Counted from the stretch's first letter, positions 6,413-13,781 are shown. The stretch is DNA of 18,599 bases from Nitrospirota bacterium (GCA_021795275.1 JAJYPO010000021.1:1-18599), one strand, 5' to 3'. Numbers and translations: made by a program. Notes: generated by a model from the sequence alone, not told the origin.

Positions 6413-7578
6413 TACTTGACCATCGGGAGAACGTTCGTGGTCTGCTCAAGCATCCGGTCAATCGCCTTGGTCGTGGCCGCCCGGACAAGATCGACCGCCA
6501 ACCGGGAATAGGTCGCCGTGGACCCCTGGGACTTGTGGCCCAAGGTCTTTCCGATCAGGAGAAGGCTTTCCCCCTGGGTGGCGAGCCATGACCCGAGCGT
6601 GCGTCTCAGATCGTGAATCCGAAGATTCTCGATCCCCGCCCGGTCCAGAATCCTCTTCCATCCCGATTTCGGTTCCTCAAGATGTCCGCTTCTCCCGGTT
6701 CCGGGGAAGACGAAGAATCCGGACACCATGTCCCGCCGGGCTTTCAGGATCTCAAGGGCGACCGGGTGAAGGGGCACGACCTGGGGCTCCCCCGCCTTCG
6801 TCTCGGGAATCCTCCAGCGTCCGGCCGCCATATCCAGATCTTTCCATGCCATTTCAAGAACGTTCGTCCGCCGGGCTCCCGTGAGCAAGGCCAGAAGAAC
6901 GAAGTCCCGGATCCCGGGGTTGGGTTCCGCGTTGACGGCCTCGAAGAACCGGGGAATCTCGTGGGGTTCAAGCCAACGGTCCCGCTTCTCCTCCTTGAAC
7001 ATGCGGATTCCCGCCGCCGGGTTGGAAAATGTCCAGGCATATTCCCGGATTCCCCACGACAAGATCGTCCGGACCAGCGCGAGGGTCCGGTTGGCTTCAT
7101 AGAGCCCAGAGCGGGTCTTGATCTTCTGGTGAATCCGCTTGATCTCTTCGCGGGCGATTTCGGCGGGGGGAGTCTTGACCAGGGCGGACATGTGCCTCCT
7201 ATAACGCCGTTCATCCTCGTCCCATGTCTTCTTTTCCCGATCCTTTGCTTCGGAAAGCCATGCGTCGAAGACTTCCCCGAAGGTGACGGCGGCCTTCTTC
7301 TTCCGTTTCTCGCTGGCCGGATTGATCCCCATGGCCGCCTGGGTGTTCAGGGTTTCCGCCCGCTTCCGGGCATCTTCGGGACGGACCGCCGGGAAAGGGC
7401 CGATCCGGACGGATTCCATCTTCCGGTCGATCCACTTGATCCAGCGGAAAACCTTTGCGCCGCTCGGGAGAATTTCCAGGTAGAGTCCCGGAACCTTCTC
7501 GTCCCGGAACCTTTCACGCTTCCCCGTGGGAGTGATCTTCTCAACATTGGTTCGGGTAAGGGAAAGGATGCGATCCAT
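6412..7578 (-). CDS. int: P4-type tyrosine recombinase (integrase)
   Basis: A 388-residue integrase. Residues about 10-95 form the N-terminal arm-binding domain of the DUF4102 type (RERFRDEKVPGLYLEILPSG, then VRIGPFPAVRPEDARKRA). A core-binding domain follows (about 100-190). All catalytic residues are visible: R236 (LTGARRTN), K261 (ETKAG), H322 and R325 (HDLRRT), H348 (LGHKS) and nucleophile Y357 (TYSRL). It should integrate and excise the element at the tRNA-Lys gene. The frame extends upstream to 7665, but the ATG at 7576-7578 has AGGGGG well spaced before it and fits the family's length and N-terminus, so I use it. Integrase is followed, without a gap, by hicA. Confidence 0.93.
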   Translation of the reverse strand: MDRILSLTRTNVEKITPTGKRERFRDEKVPGLYLEILPSGAKVFRWIKWIDRKMESVRIGPFPAVRPEDARKRAETLNTQAAMGINPASEKRKKKAAVTFGEVFDAWLSEAKDREKKTWDEDERRYRRHMSALVKTPPAEIAREEIKRIHQKIKTRSGLYEANRTLALVRTILSWGIREYAWTFSNPAAGIRMFKEEKRDRWLEPHEIPRFFEAVNAEPNPGIRDFVLLALLTGARRTNVLEMAWKDLDMAAGRWRIPETKAGEPQVVPLHPVALEILKARRDMVSGFFVFPGTGRSGHLEEPKSGWKRILDRAGIENLRIHDLRRTLGSWLATQGESLLLIGKTLGHKSQGSTATYSRLAVDLVRAATTKAIDRMLEQTTNVLPMVK

Positions 7579-7593
7579 TTTGACCCCCTTTCT

Positions 7594-7788
7594 GTACATG
7601 GATCCGTTTTTGACTTTCAGGACTGGCCTTGTTCTCCGGTCAAATCCTGTACATGGCCGGTACATGGAACAGGGTCAAAAAAGGTCTATTTTCGTCTATG
7701 ACCCACTGACTCAGTATCTCATATTCTCCTGTATTGTCAATGAATTTCAATCTCAATCTATCTCTTGGTACATGGAAACCACTGACTC
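7594..7788. repeat. Short repeats next to the attachment site (candidate integrase arm sites)
   Basis: GTACATGG occurs four times in the same orientation, at 7594-7601, 7649-7656, 7660-7667 and 7768-7775. CCACTGACTC occurs at 7703-7712 and 7779-7788, the second running into the anticodon arm of the tRNA fragment. All lie between the integrase start and the attachment site. Arm-type sites of tyrosine recombinases are usually such short direct repeats flanking the crossover. The integrase promoter must also lie here. Confidence 0.4.
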
Positions 7789-7830
7789 TTAATCAGCGGG
7801 TTGGGAGTTCGATCCTCCCTCGGCCCACCA
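7781..7830 (+). other. 3' fragment of tRNA-Lys(CTT): attachment site at the right end of the element
   Basis: The 3' half of a tRNA is present: anticodon stem ACTGA 7781-7785 and TCAGC 7793-7797 (outermost pair mismatched), loop CTCTTAA with anticodon CTT at 7788-7790, variable loop GGGTT, T arm GGGAG-TTCGATC-CTCCC at 7803-7819, acceptor strand TCGGCCC 7820-7826, A discriminator and encoded CCA 7828-7830. No D arm or matching 5' acceptor strand (GGGCCGA) precedes it, so this is not a functional tRNA gene. Integration of an element into a tRNA 3' end leaves such a fragment at the far end. The crossover presumably lies in the anticodon or T arm. Confidence 0.85.
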
Positions 7831-8179
7831 CCCCCAAGCCTTCGCAGATGCCCGATCATTCCTCTTTTTCTGATGAGAAAACACCTTCAGAATCTTCTTC
7901 TCATTTTGGAGTGCGGAACCCTCCCCCTCTTGAACCTTATTCCGGCAACGAACGGATTTTGACCCAAATTAGATGTTATTCTGAGGGTACGGGTTTTTCT
8001 GTCCAGGGTTTCCTTTCCTGGAATTGAGAAAAGGAAGACATAAAATCCGGGGATCCCGAAAATTTCTTTTTGGGGGAGAGGTAAGGAAGGGGTTACCGCT
8101 CAAAGATACATGGGGGACTTATTTGGAAAGTCCTCCAGCCCCTCTTATTTTCGATCACGATGCAACCAAGGAGGCCGTC
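7831..8179. promoter_or_regulatory. Non-coding region and 5' leader of the sll1863-like gene
   Basis: About 350 bp without a supported gene, between the attachment site and the stress-protein gene. A reading frame starting at 8024 runs in frame into that gene, but it has no ribosome site and unlikely composition. TAAAAT at 8041-8046 is a fair -10 match with only a weak -35 (CTGGAA, 8018-8023). A leader hairpin lies at 8112-8136: GGGGGACTT and AAGTCCTCC pair over 9 bp with one G-U, leaving a 7-base loop, 44 bases before the start codon. It could regulate translation or mRNA stability. Confidence 0.35.
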
Positions 8180-8467
8180 ATGGAAACCAAGGAGGCTTAC
8201 AAAAAGAAGCTTGAGGCCCAACTCAACGAGTGGAGCGCCCAGATCAACTTGCTGTCTGCCAAGGCCAAAAACAAAGGGGCAGACGTGAATCTCCAGCTTG
8301 CCAAGACTTTGGAAGACCTTCAGGCGAAACAAAGTGCGGTCACTAAAAAGATCAAGGAGCTGGACGATGCCGGCAGCGAGGCCTGGGTTTCCGTCAGTGT
8401 GACAGCCGAAAAGGTTCTGAATGATTTGAAAAAAGGGGTGGGGGAGGCCCTTTCCAAATTCAAGTGA
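8180..8467 (+). CDS. sll1863-like coiled-coil stress response protein
   Basis: A 95-residue, highly charged helical protein (KEAYKKKLEAQLNEWSAQIN, then AKTLEDLQAKQSAVTKKIKE) that forms a long coiled coil and ends in a short amphipathic stretch (LKKGVGEALSKFK). Length, the EAQLNEWSAQI motif and the SEAWVSV..TAEKVLNDLKKG end match the sll1863-like stress-response family of small coiled-coil proteins, whose molecular role is not established. The start is set by AAGGAGG at 8168-8174, five bases before ATG 8180-8182; a longer frame upstream to 8024 lacks a ribosome site. It appears monocistronic, next to the tRNA-integrated element, and is probably a host gene. Confidence 0.8.
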   Translation: METKEAYKKKLEAQLNEWSAQINLLSAKAKNKGADVNLQLAKTLEDLQAKQSAVTKKIKELDDAGSEAWVSVSVTAEKVLNDLKKGVGEALSKFK

Positions 8468-8697
8468 GGCAATCCCGTTCAGATCATTGTTTTCTTGGGA
8501 CTGTCAAACCTGAGTGAGGTTCCACCATGGGACTTCCTGGAGGATGGCAATGCCGGAAGACAACGGGGCTTTTGACAGAGGCCTCCTCTAAGATGATGCC
8601 CTCCGGTTGGCCGTGGGATAAGTCCGATTCCCAGGCTGATGAAGCGTGGGGGAGGAATATTGCTGTGGGGGTCCAAAACCGAAATCCAAAAGAAAAA

Positions 8698-8728
8698 GGG
8701 AGAGACTCTTGTCAATGGAGTCTCTCCC
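8698..8728 (-). terminator. Rho-independent terminator of the small membrane-protein gene
   Basis: GGGAGAGACTC (8698-8708) and GAGTCTCTCCC (8718-8728) form a perfect 11-bp stem with a 9-base loop. On the minus strand the stem is followed directly by TTTTTCTTTT, the classic T run; on the plus strand no T run follows. It lies about 40 bases beyond the stop of the minus-strand gene at 8770-8895. Confidence 0.85.
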
Positions 8729-8769
8729 CTCAGTGTTCTATTTGTGAGGTATGAATCAAGGATTACCGA

Positions 8770-8895
8770 TCAGGATTTGCTTCGGGATTTGTGGTCACTG
8801 TTCCCGAACAGGAATGCGAGAAATCCGGTTCCCACTAAATATGCAAAAAGAACAAGAAAGACACTGATCGGGCTGGCAGATGGTCCAAGATCCAT
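8770..8895 (-). CDS. Small single-pass membrane protein (41 residues)
   Basis: The minus strand encodes a 41-residue peptide beginning MDLGPSASPISVF. A hydrophobic segment (ISVFLVLFAYLVGTGFLAFLF, about residues 10-30 in two parts) is one membrane helix, followed by a polar, basic tail (GNSDHKSRSKS). The support is good for so small a gene: AAGGGAG lies seven bases before the ATG, and a strong terminator sits just after the stop. A 9-bp inverted repeat lies upstream at 8928-8951. I do not recognise the family. Small single-helix proteins of this kind are often subunits or regulators of membrane complexes, but nothing here says which. Confidence 0.6.
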   Translation of the reverse strand: MDLGPSASPISVFLVLFAYLVGTGFLAFLFGNSDHKSRSKS

Positions 8896-8927
8896 GGCTT
8901 GCTCCCTTTCCCTAATGGTTTAAGCGC

Positions 8928-8951
8928 TCCTTTGATTCCATTATCAAAGGA
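8928..8951. promoter_or_regulatory. Inverted repeat upstream of the small membrane-protein gene
   Basis: TCCTTTGAT (8928-8936) and ATCAAAGGA (8943-8951) are perfect 9-bp arms with a 6-bp spacer, 33 bp before the start of the minus-strand gene at 8895. The position and symmetry suit an operator for a dimeric regulator, or a leader hairpin. No T run follows on either strand, so a terminator is unlikely. Confidence 0.35.
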
Positions 8952-9155
8952 TGGCCCCATGATACATCATTGAAACCATTTTCGTCTTCTTTTTTTTCGG
9001 GTTTCGCGGTGGAAACTTCTTTGGCTTACGGAGGAGGACCTCTCCCGGAAGAGATCGAGAGGGAGGGAGCGGCCCCTTATAGTTTTGTCCAATGAGGGTC
9101 GGGACCCAATGGGTTTCTGATGCTGATGAATCAGCTTTCCGGCAGGATCAAAAAC

Positions 9156-9815
9156 TCAGGGCTGCCATAGCTCCGGATAGAGTTTTTTCAAAGCGGCAAG
9201 CTTGGGAAGATCGTGATAGACAATATAAGGGTAGGTCGGATTCTCCTCCAGAAAATTCTGGTGGTAGTCTTCCGCGGGATAGAAAGCCGCTAAGGGAACA
9301 ACTTGAGTGGCGATCGGTCGGGAAAAGAGTCCTGACCGTGAAAGCTGGTCGATATAGGATCTTGCAACCTTTTCCTGGTCCTTTGTTGCATAGAAAATCG
9401 CTGAACGGTACTGCGTTCCCACATCGGGACCCTGCCGGTTGACTTCGGTCGGATCATGCGCCACTGAAAAGAAAATCCGGAGAAGTGTTCCGAAGGAAAC
9501 GAGGCGGGAGTCGAAGGTGATCTCCACCGCTTCGGCATGGCCGGTTCGTCCCGAACTCACGATTTCGTAGCTGGCTGTGTCGGACGATCCTCCGGCATAA
9601 CCGGAAAGCACCTTCGAGACTCCCCGAACATGTTTGAAGACCGCATCGACTCCCCAGAAGCATCCTCCAGCCAGGACGGCCTTTTCGACCCCGCCGCCGG
9701 AACTTCCGACTTCAGGCTCAGGAAAGGGCGTGTCCGCTCCTGTGGCCTCGCCAATACAACCGAGTCCCGCAAAAAGGAGAAAGGATCCGGAAAGGAGGGT
9801 CTGGGCCAGGGTCAT
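9156..9815 (-). CDS. msrA: Peptide methionine-(S)-S-oxide reductase MsrA, probably exported
   Basis: A 219-residue MsrA reducing methionine-S-sulfoxide in proteins. The signature GGCFWG gives catalytic C52; [35 protein letters not shown] and AEDYHQNFL are all conserved family blocks. Residues 1-27 form a hydrophobic leader ([21 protein letters not shown]), so the enzyme is probably periplasmic or lipid-anchored; C20 is in an imperfect lipobox. The mature domain has C52 as its only Cys, so there is no resolving Cys and recycling must use an external thiol donor. The start overlaps the msrB stop (ATGA) with GGGAGGGG upstream, so the two are coupled and together repair both sulfoxide epimers. 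I saw no clear terminator downstream. Confidence 0.94.
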   Translation of the reverse strand: MTLAQTLLSGSFLLFAGLGCIGEATGADTPFPEPEVGSSGGGVEKAVLAGGCFWGVDAVFKHVRGVSKVLSGYAGGSSDTASYEIVSSGRTGHAEAVEITFDSRLVSFGTLLRIFFSVAHDPTEVNRQGPDVGTQYRSAIFYATKDQEKVARSYIDQLSRSGLFSRPIATQVVPLAAFYPAEDYHQNFLEENPTYPYIVYHDLPKLAALKKLYPELWQP

Positions 9816-10309
9816 GGAGCCCCTCCCTTTCCGTCCGGGAATGGGACGAAGTTCAAGGCGGCCATGTTGATGCAGTAACGGAGGCCCGTGGGAGGAGGGC
9901 CGTCATTGAAAACATGGCCGAGATGGGCGTCGCAGCGTGCGCAGAGGACTTCCGTCCGCCTCATTCCATAGCTGTGATCCTCCCGTATCTGGATGTTGTC
10001 CCCGGAAAGGGGGTCCCAGAAGCTCGGCCATCCTGTTCCCGAGTCGAATTTGGTGCGGGAGGAGAAGAGGGGGGTGCCGCAGCAGACGCAACGATAGAGG
10101 CCTCCGTCCTTCCGGTCGTACCCGGGGCCGGAAAAAGGCCGTTCGGTGGAATGTTTCCGGGTCACATCATAGGCGACGGGAGACAGGACCTTCTGCCAAT
10201 GAAGATCATCGTGGAGTTTGGAGACCCTGGCCGGTCCAAGGCTTTCCCCTTCTTCTGAAAATTCCGTGATGGTGACGAATTCCGAAGAAGGGATGGAATC
10301 TTGGGACAT
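9812..10309 (-). CDS. msrB: Peptide methionine-(R)-S-oxide reductase MsrB
   Basis: A 165-residue MsrB reducing methionine-R-sulfoxide. The zinc ligands are C74 and C77 (CVCC) and C123 and C126 (CARC). Conserved blocks include [34 protein letters not shown] and [11 protein letters not shown], with catalytic C146. The usual resolving Cys (SGCGWPSF) is Thr here (T92), a variant known in many MsrB proteins, which then rely on direct reduction or another thiol. No signal peptide is seen, in contrast to MsrA, so the pair may act in different compartments unless the start or export route differs. GAGGAAG lies about ten bases before the ATG. It is the first gene of an msrB-msrA operon. Confidence 0.94.
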   Translation of the reverse strand: MSQDSIPSSEFVTITEFSEEGESLGPARVSKLHDDLHWQKVLSPVAYDVTRKHSTERPFSGPGYDRKDGGLYRCVCCGTPLFSSRTKFDSGTGWPSFWDPLSGDNIQIREDHSYGMRRTEVLCARCDAHLGHVFNDGPPPTGLRYCINMAALNFVPFPDGKGGAP

Positions 10310-11182
10310 GACGGGGACTTCCTCTCAGGTGAAATTGGCATGGACAGACTCTCATCCCGGAGGAAGACAAGAGTCTTCGGCGAATCCTTGATTTCACGAT
10401 AACCGCCTCCCCGCGCGAGGTCAAGAGAAAGAGGACAAGGCCCCCCCCTCCGGTGCCGTGCAAGAAGCCCCTCCCGCCGGCGGTAAAAGCTCCCGGATCC
10501 GAATCGGGAGGCGGTTCCCAAGGATTTGCGAGGAAGCCATCAAGGTCGTTTCAGTCTTTTCTGGCAAGGCAGATTCCCTTGTGAGGGATCACTCCCGAAA
10601 AACTGAGGTCCTGGAGCAAAATGTTGAAGGAGGAGGGAGATAGGCTCCAACAGTAAACGTCACGATCGCGTTTGCCGGGACAGAGGGATTCCGGGGGAGT
10701 CCCCGTAGGAAAGCTCGCCCGTCTAAGCAGGCCCTTTCCAGGACAGCCTGGAGCAATCGGTGTTCAGAGAGCCGGACCCAGGAGGGGCGGAAGGTGGTTG
10801 AAGCCGGCGCACCGTTCCGGCATGGGGATGAAAAGAGGCCTCCGGGAGCAAGAAGAGCCGCTCATCCTTAAGGGAAGACAAGGGATCCGGAAGATGGTCG
10901 GGTTTGTGGGGGGAAGAGGTTGTCCTCAAAGGCGAATGTCTTCAGACCTGCTTCGGTGGCTATGGCAAGAATCTCCTTGTGGGATCCTCTGAGATCGACT
11001 GCTTCAGCCCGGTCCAGGGGGAAGGAGAGCTTCGGATTTCGTTGAGGATCCTGTCCCTTGATCTTTTGTGCGGGAGATGACAGCGAGATCCTCCGGATTT
11101 TGGGGCAAAGAGCTTGCAGGAAGGATCTCGATACCTGCGAGAAGGCCGGGAGTCAGAAGAGACCGGATTCCCTCGAACGGGA
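10310..11182. other. 870-bp stretch with no supported gene
   Basis: This gap lies between msrB and the stop of kch, both on the minus strand. Reading frames of 60-120 codons exist on both strands but none has a ribosome site with protein-like sequence. A minus-strand frame of 60 codons (11004-11186) overlaps the kch stop by ATGA but has no recognisable domain. The next frame is open from 11152 to 10868 and has a protein-like stretch (PLDRAEAVDLRGSHKEILAI), but it has no start codon, so a decayed gene is possible. A small hairpin lies around 10651-10675 (GTAAACG with CGTTTGC). I found no tRNA or other RNA gene. Confidence 0.4.
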
Positions 11183-12442
11183 TCATGGGGCCCCTTCCTT
11201 TGCCGGTTCCGTCCCTTCTTTCATGCGACGGTCGAGGAAGAGGGCCTTTCGGAGAAAGGCGTCCCCGTCGATTTTTTCATTGTTCAAGGCCATGGCGATC
11301 AGTTCTCCCCCGATCATTTCAGGGGAGAGGATCATGTCCGGAGAAACAGAGCGGATTCGGGAAAAGTTGGCACGGCTCCGGACAGAGACGATGGTCCTGG
11401 CTTTGGAGCCGATATCACGGGCGGCCAGGACCACAAAGGCATTTTCCGCATCCTCATCGAGAAGGGCCAGAATCGCCTGGGCCTCAAGGGCCCCCGCCTT
11501 TTTTAGGGTTTCACTGTCTGCCGGGTCACCCACCACCTGGTCGGCGTCCTCAAAAGGGGGTTCCCGAAATTCTTTGGGAACGATTATGGTGACTGGAAGA
11601 TTCCGGGATTTGAGCTCATGAAAAACATGGCGGGCCAGCGTTCCGGTTCCCACCAGGATGTAATGGTTCTTTCGAGGCATTTTGCGTTTCTCCGGGATGA
11701 GAACCTTCTTGAGTCTTTCATTGATCAGGGGAATGAGAACCGAGGAAATGGCAGCACTGAAAACGGTGATGCCGAACAAGACCAGGCTGACCACAAAGAG
11801 ACGGGCATCGTCCGTTGTCGGGACAATATCTCCATACCCCACCGTGGCCATGGTGATCACCGCAAAATAGAAGGCGGTGATCAGATTGGTGATGGGCGGT
11901 GTGAATCCTTTCCCGAGAATGAAGGCTCCGAAGATTCCGTAGCTCATGAGAAGAAGGATGCTGAGGAGGGAAAAGAACGAGCCGGTCGAGACGGAGGACT
12001 GATCGAACGATTTCCTTGCGAGAATGAGTCCGGCCAGAAGAAGCAGGACGATTCCCAGATGGATGAAGGGCAAGGGAGTCTGTCTCAGAATGACCACGAG
12101 TGAAAGGGTTGTGAGGAGGAGTGTGACCACCCAGGCGAAACGGGACCGGAGAAGAAGACCTGCTGACATCAAAAGCTGGACAAGACCGATGATGGTCTGG
12201 GGGAGGCCTCCGGGAATATGGAAGACCGACGGAAGGTGGGAGAAATCCTGGGCTGGGCCAAAAGTCTGGAGATGGATCCGGATCAGACGGATCTGATCAA
12301 GAAGGGGGAGAACATTTTTGAGCCCGTAAAGGCCGACCACAAGGGCTAAAAGACCATGGGGAAAGAACCAGGACCCGCCGGGAGTCCTTCGGAGGCGCTG
12401 GTCGAACCAATCCCGGGCCTTGGAGATTCTCCCTTCTTTCAC
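11183..12442 (-). CDS. kch: Kch-type voltage-gated-like potassium channel with RCK domain
   Basis: A 419-residue inner-membrane potassium channel closely following the layout of Escherichia coli Kch. An N-terminal set of hydrophobic helices (about residues 28-165) leads to a pore with selectivity filter TVGYGDIVP (about 200-208), framed by LITAFYFAVITMA and the inner helix LFVVSLVLFGITVFSAAISS. A cytoplasmic RCK/TrkA-N domain follows (HYILVGTGTLARHV about 260-273, DADQVVGDPADSETLKKAG, NAFVVLAARDIGSKA). The frame runs up to 12523, but a GTG at 12440-12442 with AAGGAG five bases upstream (12448-12453) gives the best start and avoids an odd N-terminus. It is divergent from the YvlD-like gene, with a shared 120-bp promoter region. 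Confidence 0.9.
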   Translation of the reverse strand: MKEGRISKARDWFDQRLRRTPGGSWFFPHGLLALVVGLYGLKNVLPLLDQIRLIRIHLQTFGPAQDFSHLPSVFHIPGGLPQTIIGLVQLLMSAGLLLRSRFAWVVTLLLTTLSLVVILRQTPLPFIHLGIVLLLLAGLILARKSFDQSSVSTGSFFSLLSILLLMSYGIFGAFILGKGFTPPITNLITAFYFAVITMATVGYGDIVPTTDDARLFVVSLVLFGITVFSAAISSVLIPLINERLKKVLIPEKRKMPRKNHYILVGTGTLARHVFHELKSRNLPVTIIVPKEFREPPFEDADQVVGDPADSETLKKAGALEAQAILALLDEDAENAFVVLAARDIGSKARTIVSVRSRANFSRIRSVSPDMILSPEMIGGELIAMALNNEKIDGDAFLRKALFLDRRMKEGTEPAKEGAP

Positions 12443-12562
12443 ATTTTCTCCTTGAGGCGTCAATCTGGTAACATGGATTGAATGTTCGACGGGAGAAAGA
12501 TAGCCGATCCGGAGGGTCCGCACAAGGGCCAGGACCGGAGCAAAGATGAAAGGCGGTCAAAG

Positions 12563-12913
12563 ATGCTTTTACTTCTTCTCAGGCTTTTGGTGAATGCCCT
12601 GGTCATCTTTGCTGTGTCCCGGATGGTCCGGGGAGTTGAGATCCGGGGATTCCCGACCGCCATCGCAGTCTCGGTGGTTCTGGGCTTTTTCAACATTCTC
12701 GTGCGTCCGGTTCTGGTCATCCTGACCCTGCCGATCACAATCCTGACCTTGGGCCTTTTCATCTTTGTCCTGAACGCCTTCCTGCTCTGGCTTGTCTCGG
12801 AAGTCGTTCCCGGATTTGAGATCCGGACCTTTACCGCCGCCCTGCTCGCGGCCTTTCTCATCAGTCTGGGGAGTCTTTTGGTCTCCCTACTTTTTCCGAA
12901 GGGGTGGGCGTGA
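12563..12913 (+). CDS. YvlD/phage-holin-4-like membrane protein
   Basis: A 116-residue protein of the Phage_holin_4_2 (YvlD) family, with four hydrophobic helices and the family blocks RMVRGVEIRGFPTAIAVSVVLGFFNILVRPVLVILTLPITILTLGLF, broken by short turns, then FVLNAFLLWLVSEVVPGFEI. Despite the name, it is a common chromosomal membrane protein in many bacteria, and its role is not settled. The start ATG at 12563-12565 has AGGCGG about six bases upstream; the longer frame from 12482 would add a polar, unlikely N-terminus. Its stop overlaps the start of the Crp-like gene (GTGA), so they form a two-gene operon. Confidence 0.88.
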   Translation: MLLLLLRLLVNALVIFAVSRMVRGVEIRGFPTAIAVSVVLGFFNILVRPVLVILTLPITILTLGLFIFVLNAFLLWLVSEVVPGFEIRTFTAALLAAFLISLGSLLVSLLFPKGWA

Positions 12914-13599
12914 GTCCAAGCGTCCAGATGCCGGTCTTCCAGAACTGGATGGCCGCCACCCGACCAGACCGCGACATCAATCTTCGCCGCAAGGGGGAAA
13001 GCCTCTTCCTCCAGGGCGACCCCTCTGATTATTTCTACGTCGTGACGGAAGGAAGGATCCTCTTTGTCAAGGAAAGCCCCTTCGGAACACCCCTTGTCCT
13101 CGAGCGGCTTCTTCCCGGCGATTTTGTGGCGGGGTTTGCGGTGATCTTCGACTTTCCCTATCCGGCCGGAGCTGTCAGTGACTGCCCTTCGAGGGCGGTC
13201 GGGTATTCGAAGAAAAATCTTCTTGCCTCTCTTGACCGGGACAGGGAACTTCGCCGGGAGGTCAACACGGAACTTGGGGAACGGTTCCGGATGTACCAGT
13301 CGCGGTTACTCTATGCCCATATGCCGATCGAGGTCAGACTTTCCCAGGCACTGGTGGCTCTCTCCGGTCGCGGACCAGACATTCCCGTCAGGGAATCGGG
13401 AGTTTCCTATCGTGATTCGATCGTCATCACGCGCACCGTTCTGGCCCAGATGTGCCTGACGACGGTTGAGACGGCGATCCGCGTGACCCGCATGTGGGAA
13501 AAGGCAGGGAAACTTGATCTTTCCAGAAAAGGAACCATTCGGATCGTCGATCCGGCCTTTTTTGAAGGGATTGTCCACGGACACTCCCTGCGACTTTAA
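12910..13599 (+). CDS. Crp/Fnr-family transcriptional regulator
   Basis: A 229-residue regulator. Residues about 15-115 form a cyclic-nucleotide-binding-type beta barrel (GESLFLQGDPSDYFYVVTEG, LLPGDFVAGFAV); the long dimer helix follows (NTELGERFRMYQSRLLYAHM), then a winged helix (VITRTVLAQMCLTTVETAIRVTRMWEKAG) with the usual recognition helix. It lacks the N-terminal Cys cluster of true Fnr proteins, so an oxygen-sensing iron-sulfur cluster is unlikely. Effector unknown. Start choice: GTG 12910-12912 overlaps the stop of the YvlD-like gene and has GAAGGGG five bases upstream; another GTG at 12904 is in frame. It may control the operon or nearby genes, but no target is visible. Confidence 0.9.
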   Translation: MSPSVQMPVFQNWMAATRPDRDINLRRKGESLFLQGDPSDYFYVVTEGRILFVKESPFGTPLVLERLLPGDFVAGFAVIFDFPYPAGAVSDCPSRAVGYSKKNLLASLDRDRELRREVNTELGERFRMYQSRLLYAHMPIEVRLSQALVALSGRGPDIPVRESGVSYRDSIVITRTVLAQMCLTTVETAIRVTRMWEKAGKLDLSRKGTIRIVDPAFFEGIVHGHSLRL

Positions 13600-13610
13600 T
13601 CTTTCCCCCC

Positions 13611-13781
13611 TCAGCCTTCTTCCGGACCGTACTCCCCTCCGTTGCAGGCCACACATATAAAATCCCCGTCAAGCCACCTCATGGGTTTTCCACAGATCGG
13701 ACAGCCTTTCTTCTTCATTGTTTCAAGGGGCATGTCATCCTGAACATCAATATCACTCTTTCGTGGTTTCCCGGTGGCCAT
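13611..13781 (-). CDS. Small four-Cys zinc-ribbon protein (56 residues)
   Basis: A 56-residue minus-strand protein beginning MATGKPRKSD. Residues 27-46 have CPICG, MRWLDGDF and CVAC: C27, C30, C43 and C46 form a rubredoxin- or zinc-ribbon-type knuckle pair. The N-terminal half is acidic and basic by turns (VQDDMPLETMKKKG) and the end is Gly/Glu-rich. GGAGGAG lies five bases before the ATG at 13779-13781. It starts 48 bases after comEC ends and may be the last gene of the same transcript; its stop is 11 bases from the stop of the convergent Crp-like gene. Function unknown; zinc binding is inferred from the spacing of the Cys pairs. Confidence 0.75.
   Translation of the reverse strand: MATGKPRKSDIDVQDDMPLETMKKKGCPICGKPMRWLDGDFICVACNGGEYGPEEG

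Larger units (their letters stand above)
1980..7830. mobile_element. P4-like integrative element in tRNA-Lys(CTT) (left end not resolved)
   Basis: Eight minus-strand genes form a compact module: tyrosine integrase, hicA, hicB, an unknown gene, AlpA-like excisionase, Toprim primase, AAA+ helicase and a TubC_N-like protein. The right end is set by a 3' tRNA-Lys fragment at 7781-7830. The tRNA fragment is on the plus strand, so the element lies to its left and the intact tRNA should lie beyond the left end. I found no second copy of the fragment in the window, so the left boundary is either before base 1 or obscured, and genes at 1-1809 could be cargo. There are no capsid, tail, terminase or conjugation genes in view, which favours a satellite-like or small integrative element. 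Confidence 0.75.

Noticed and set aside
6613..7701. A 362-codon plus-strand frame opposite the integrase
   Set aside because: It mirrors the integrase gene, is Pro/Gly/Arg-rich without any domain, and runs through the integrase ribosome site. The integrase has all its catalytic residues, so this is a shadow frame.
7781..7830. Complete, functional tRNA-Lys gene
   Set aside because: The 5' half (acceptor strand and D arm) is absent upstream; only the 3' part is there.
8527..8754. Plus-strand frames between 8527 and 8923
   Set aside because: They cross a strong minus-strand terminator and the small minus-strand gene, and have no ribosome site.
9001..9016. Terminator after msrA (GTTTC / GAAAC hairpin)
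   Set aside because: Only a 5-bp stem, about 140 bases beyond the stop, with no T run in the right direction.
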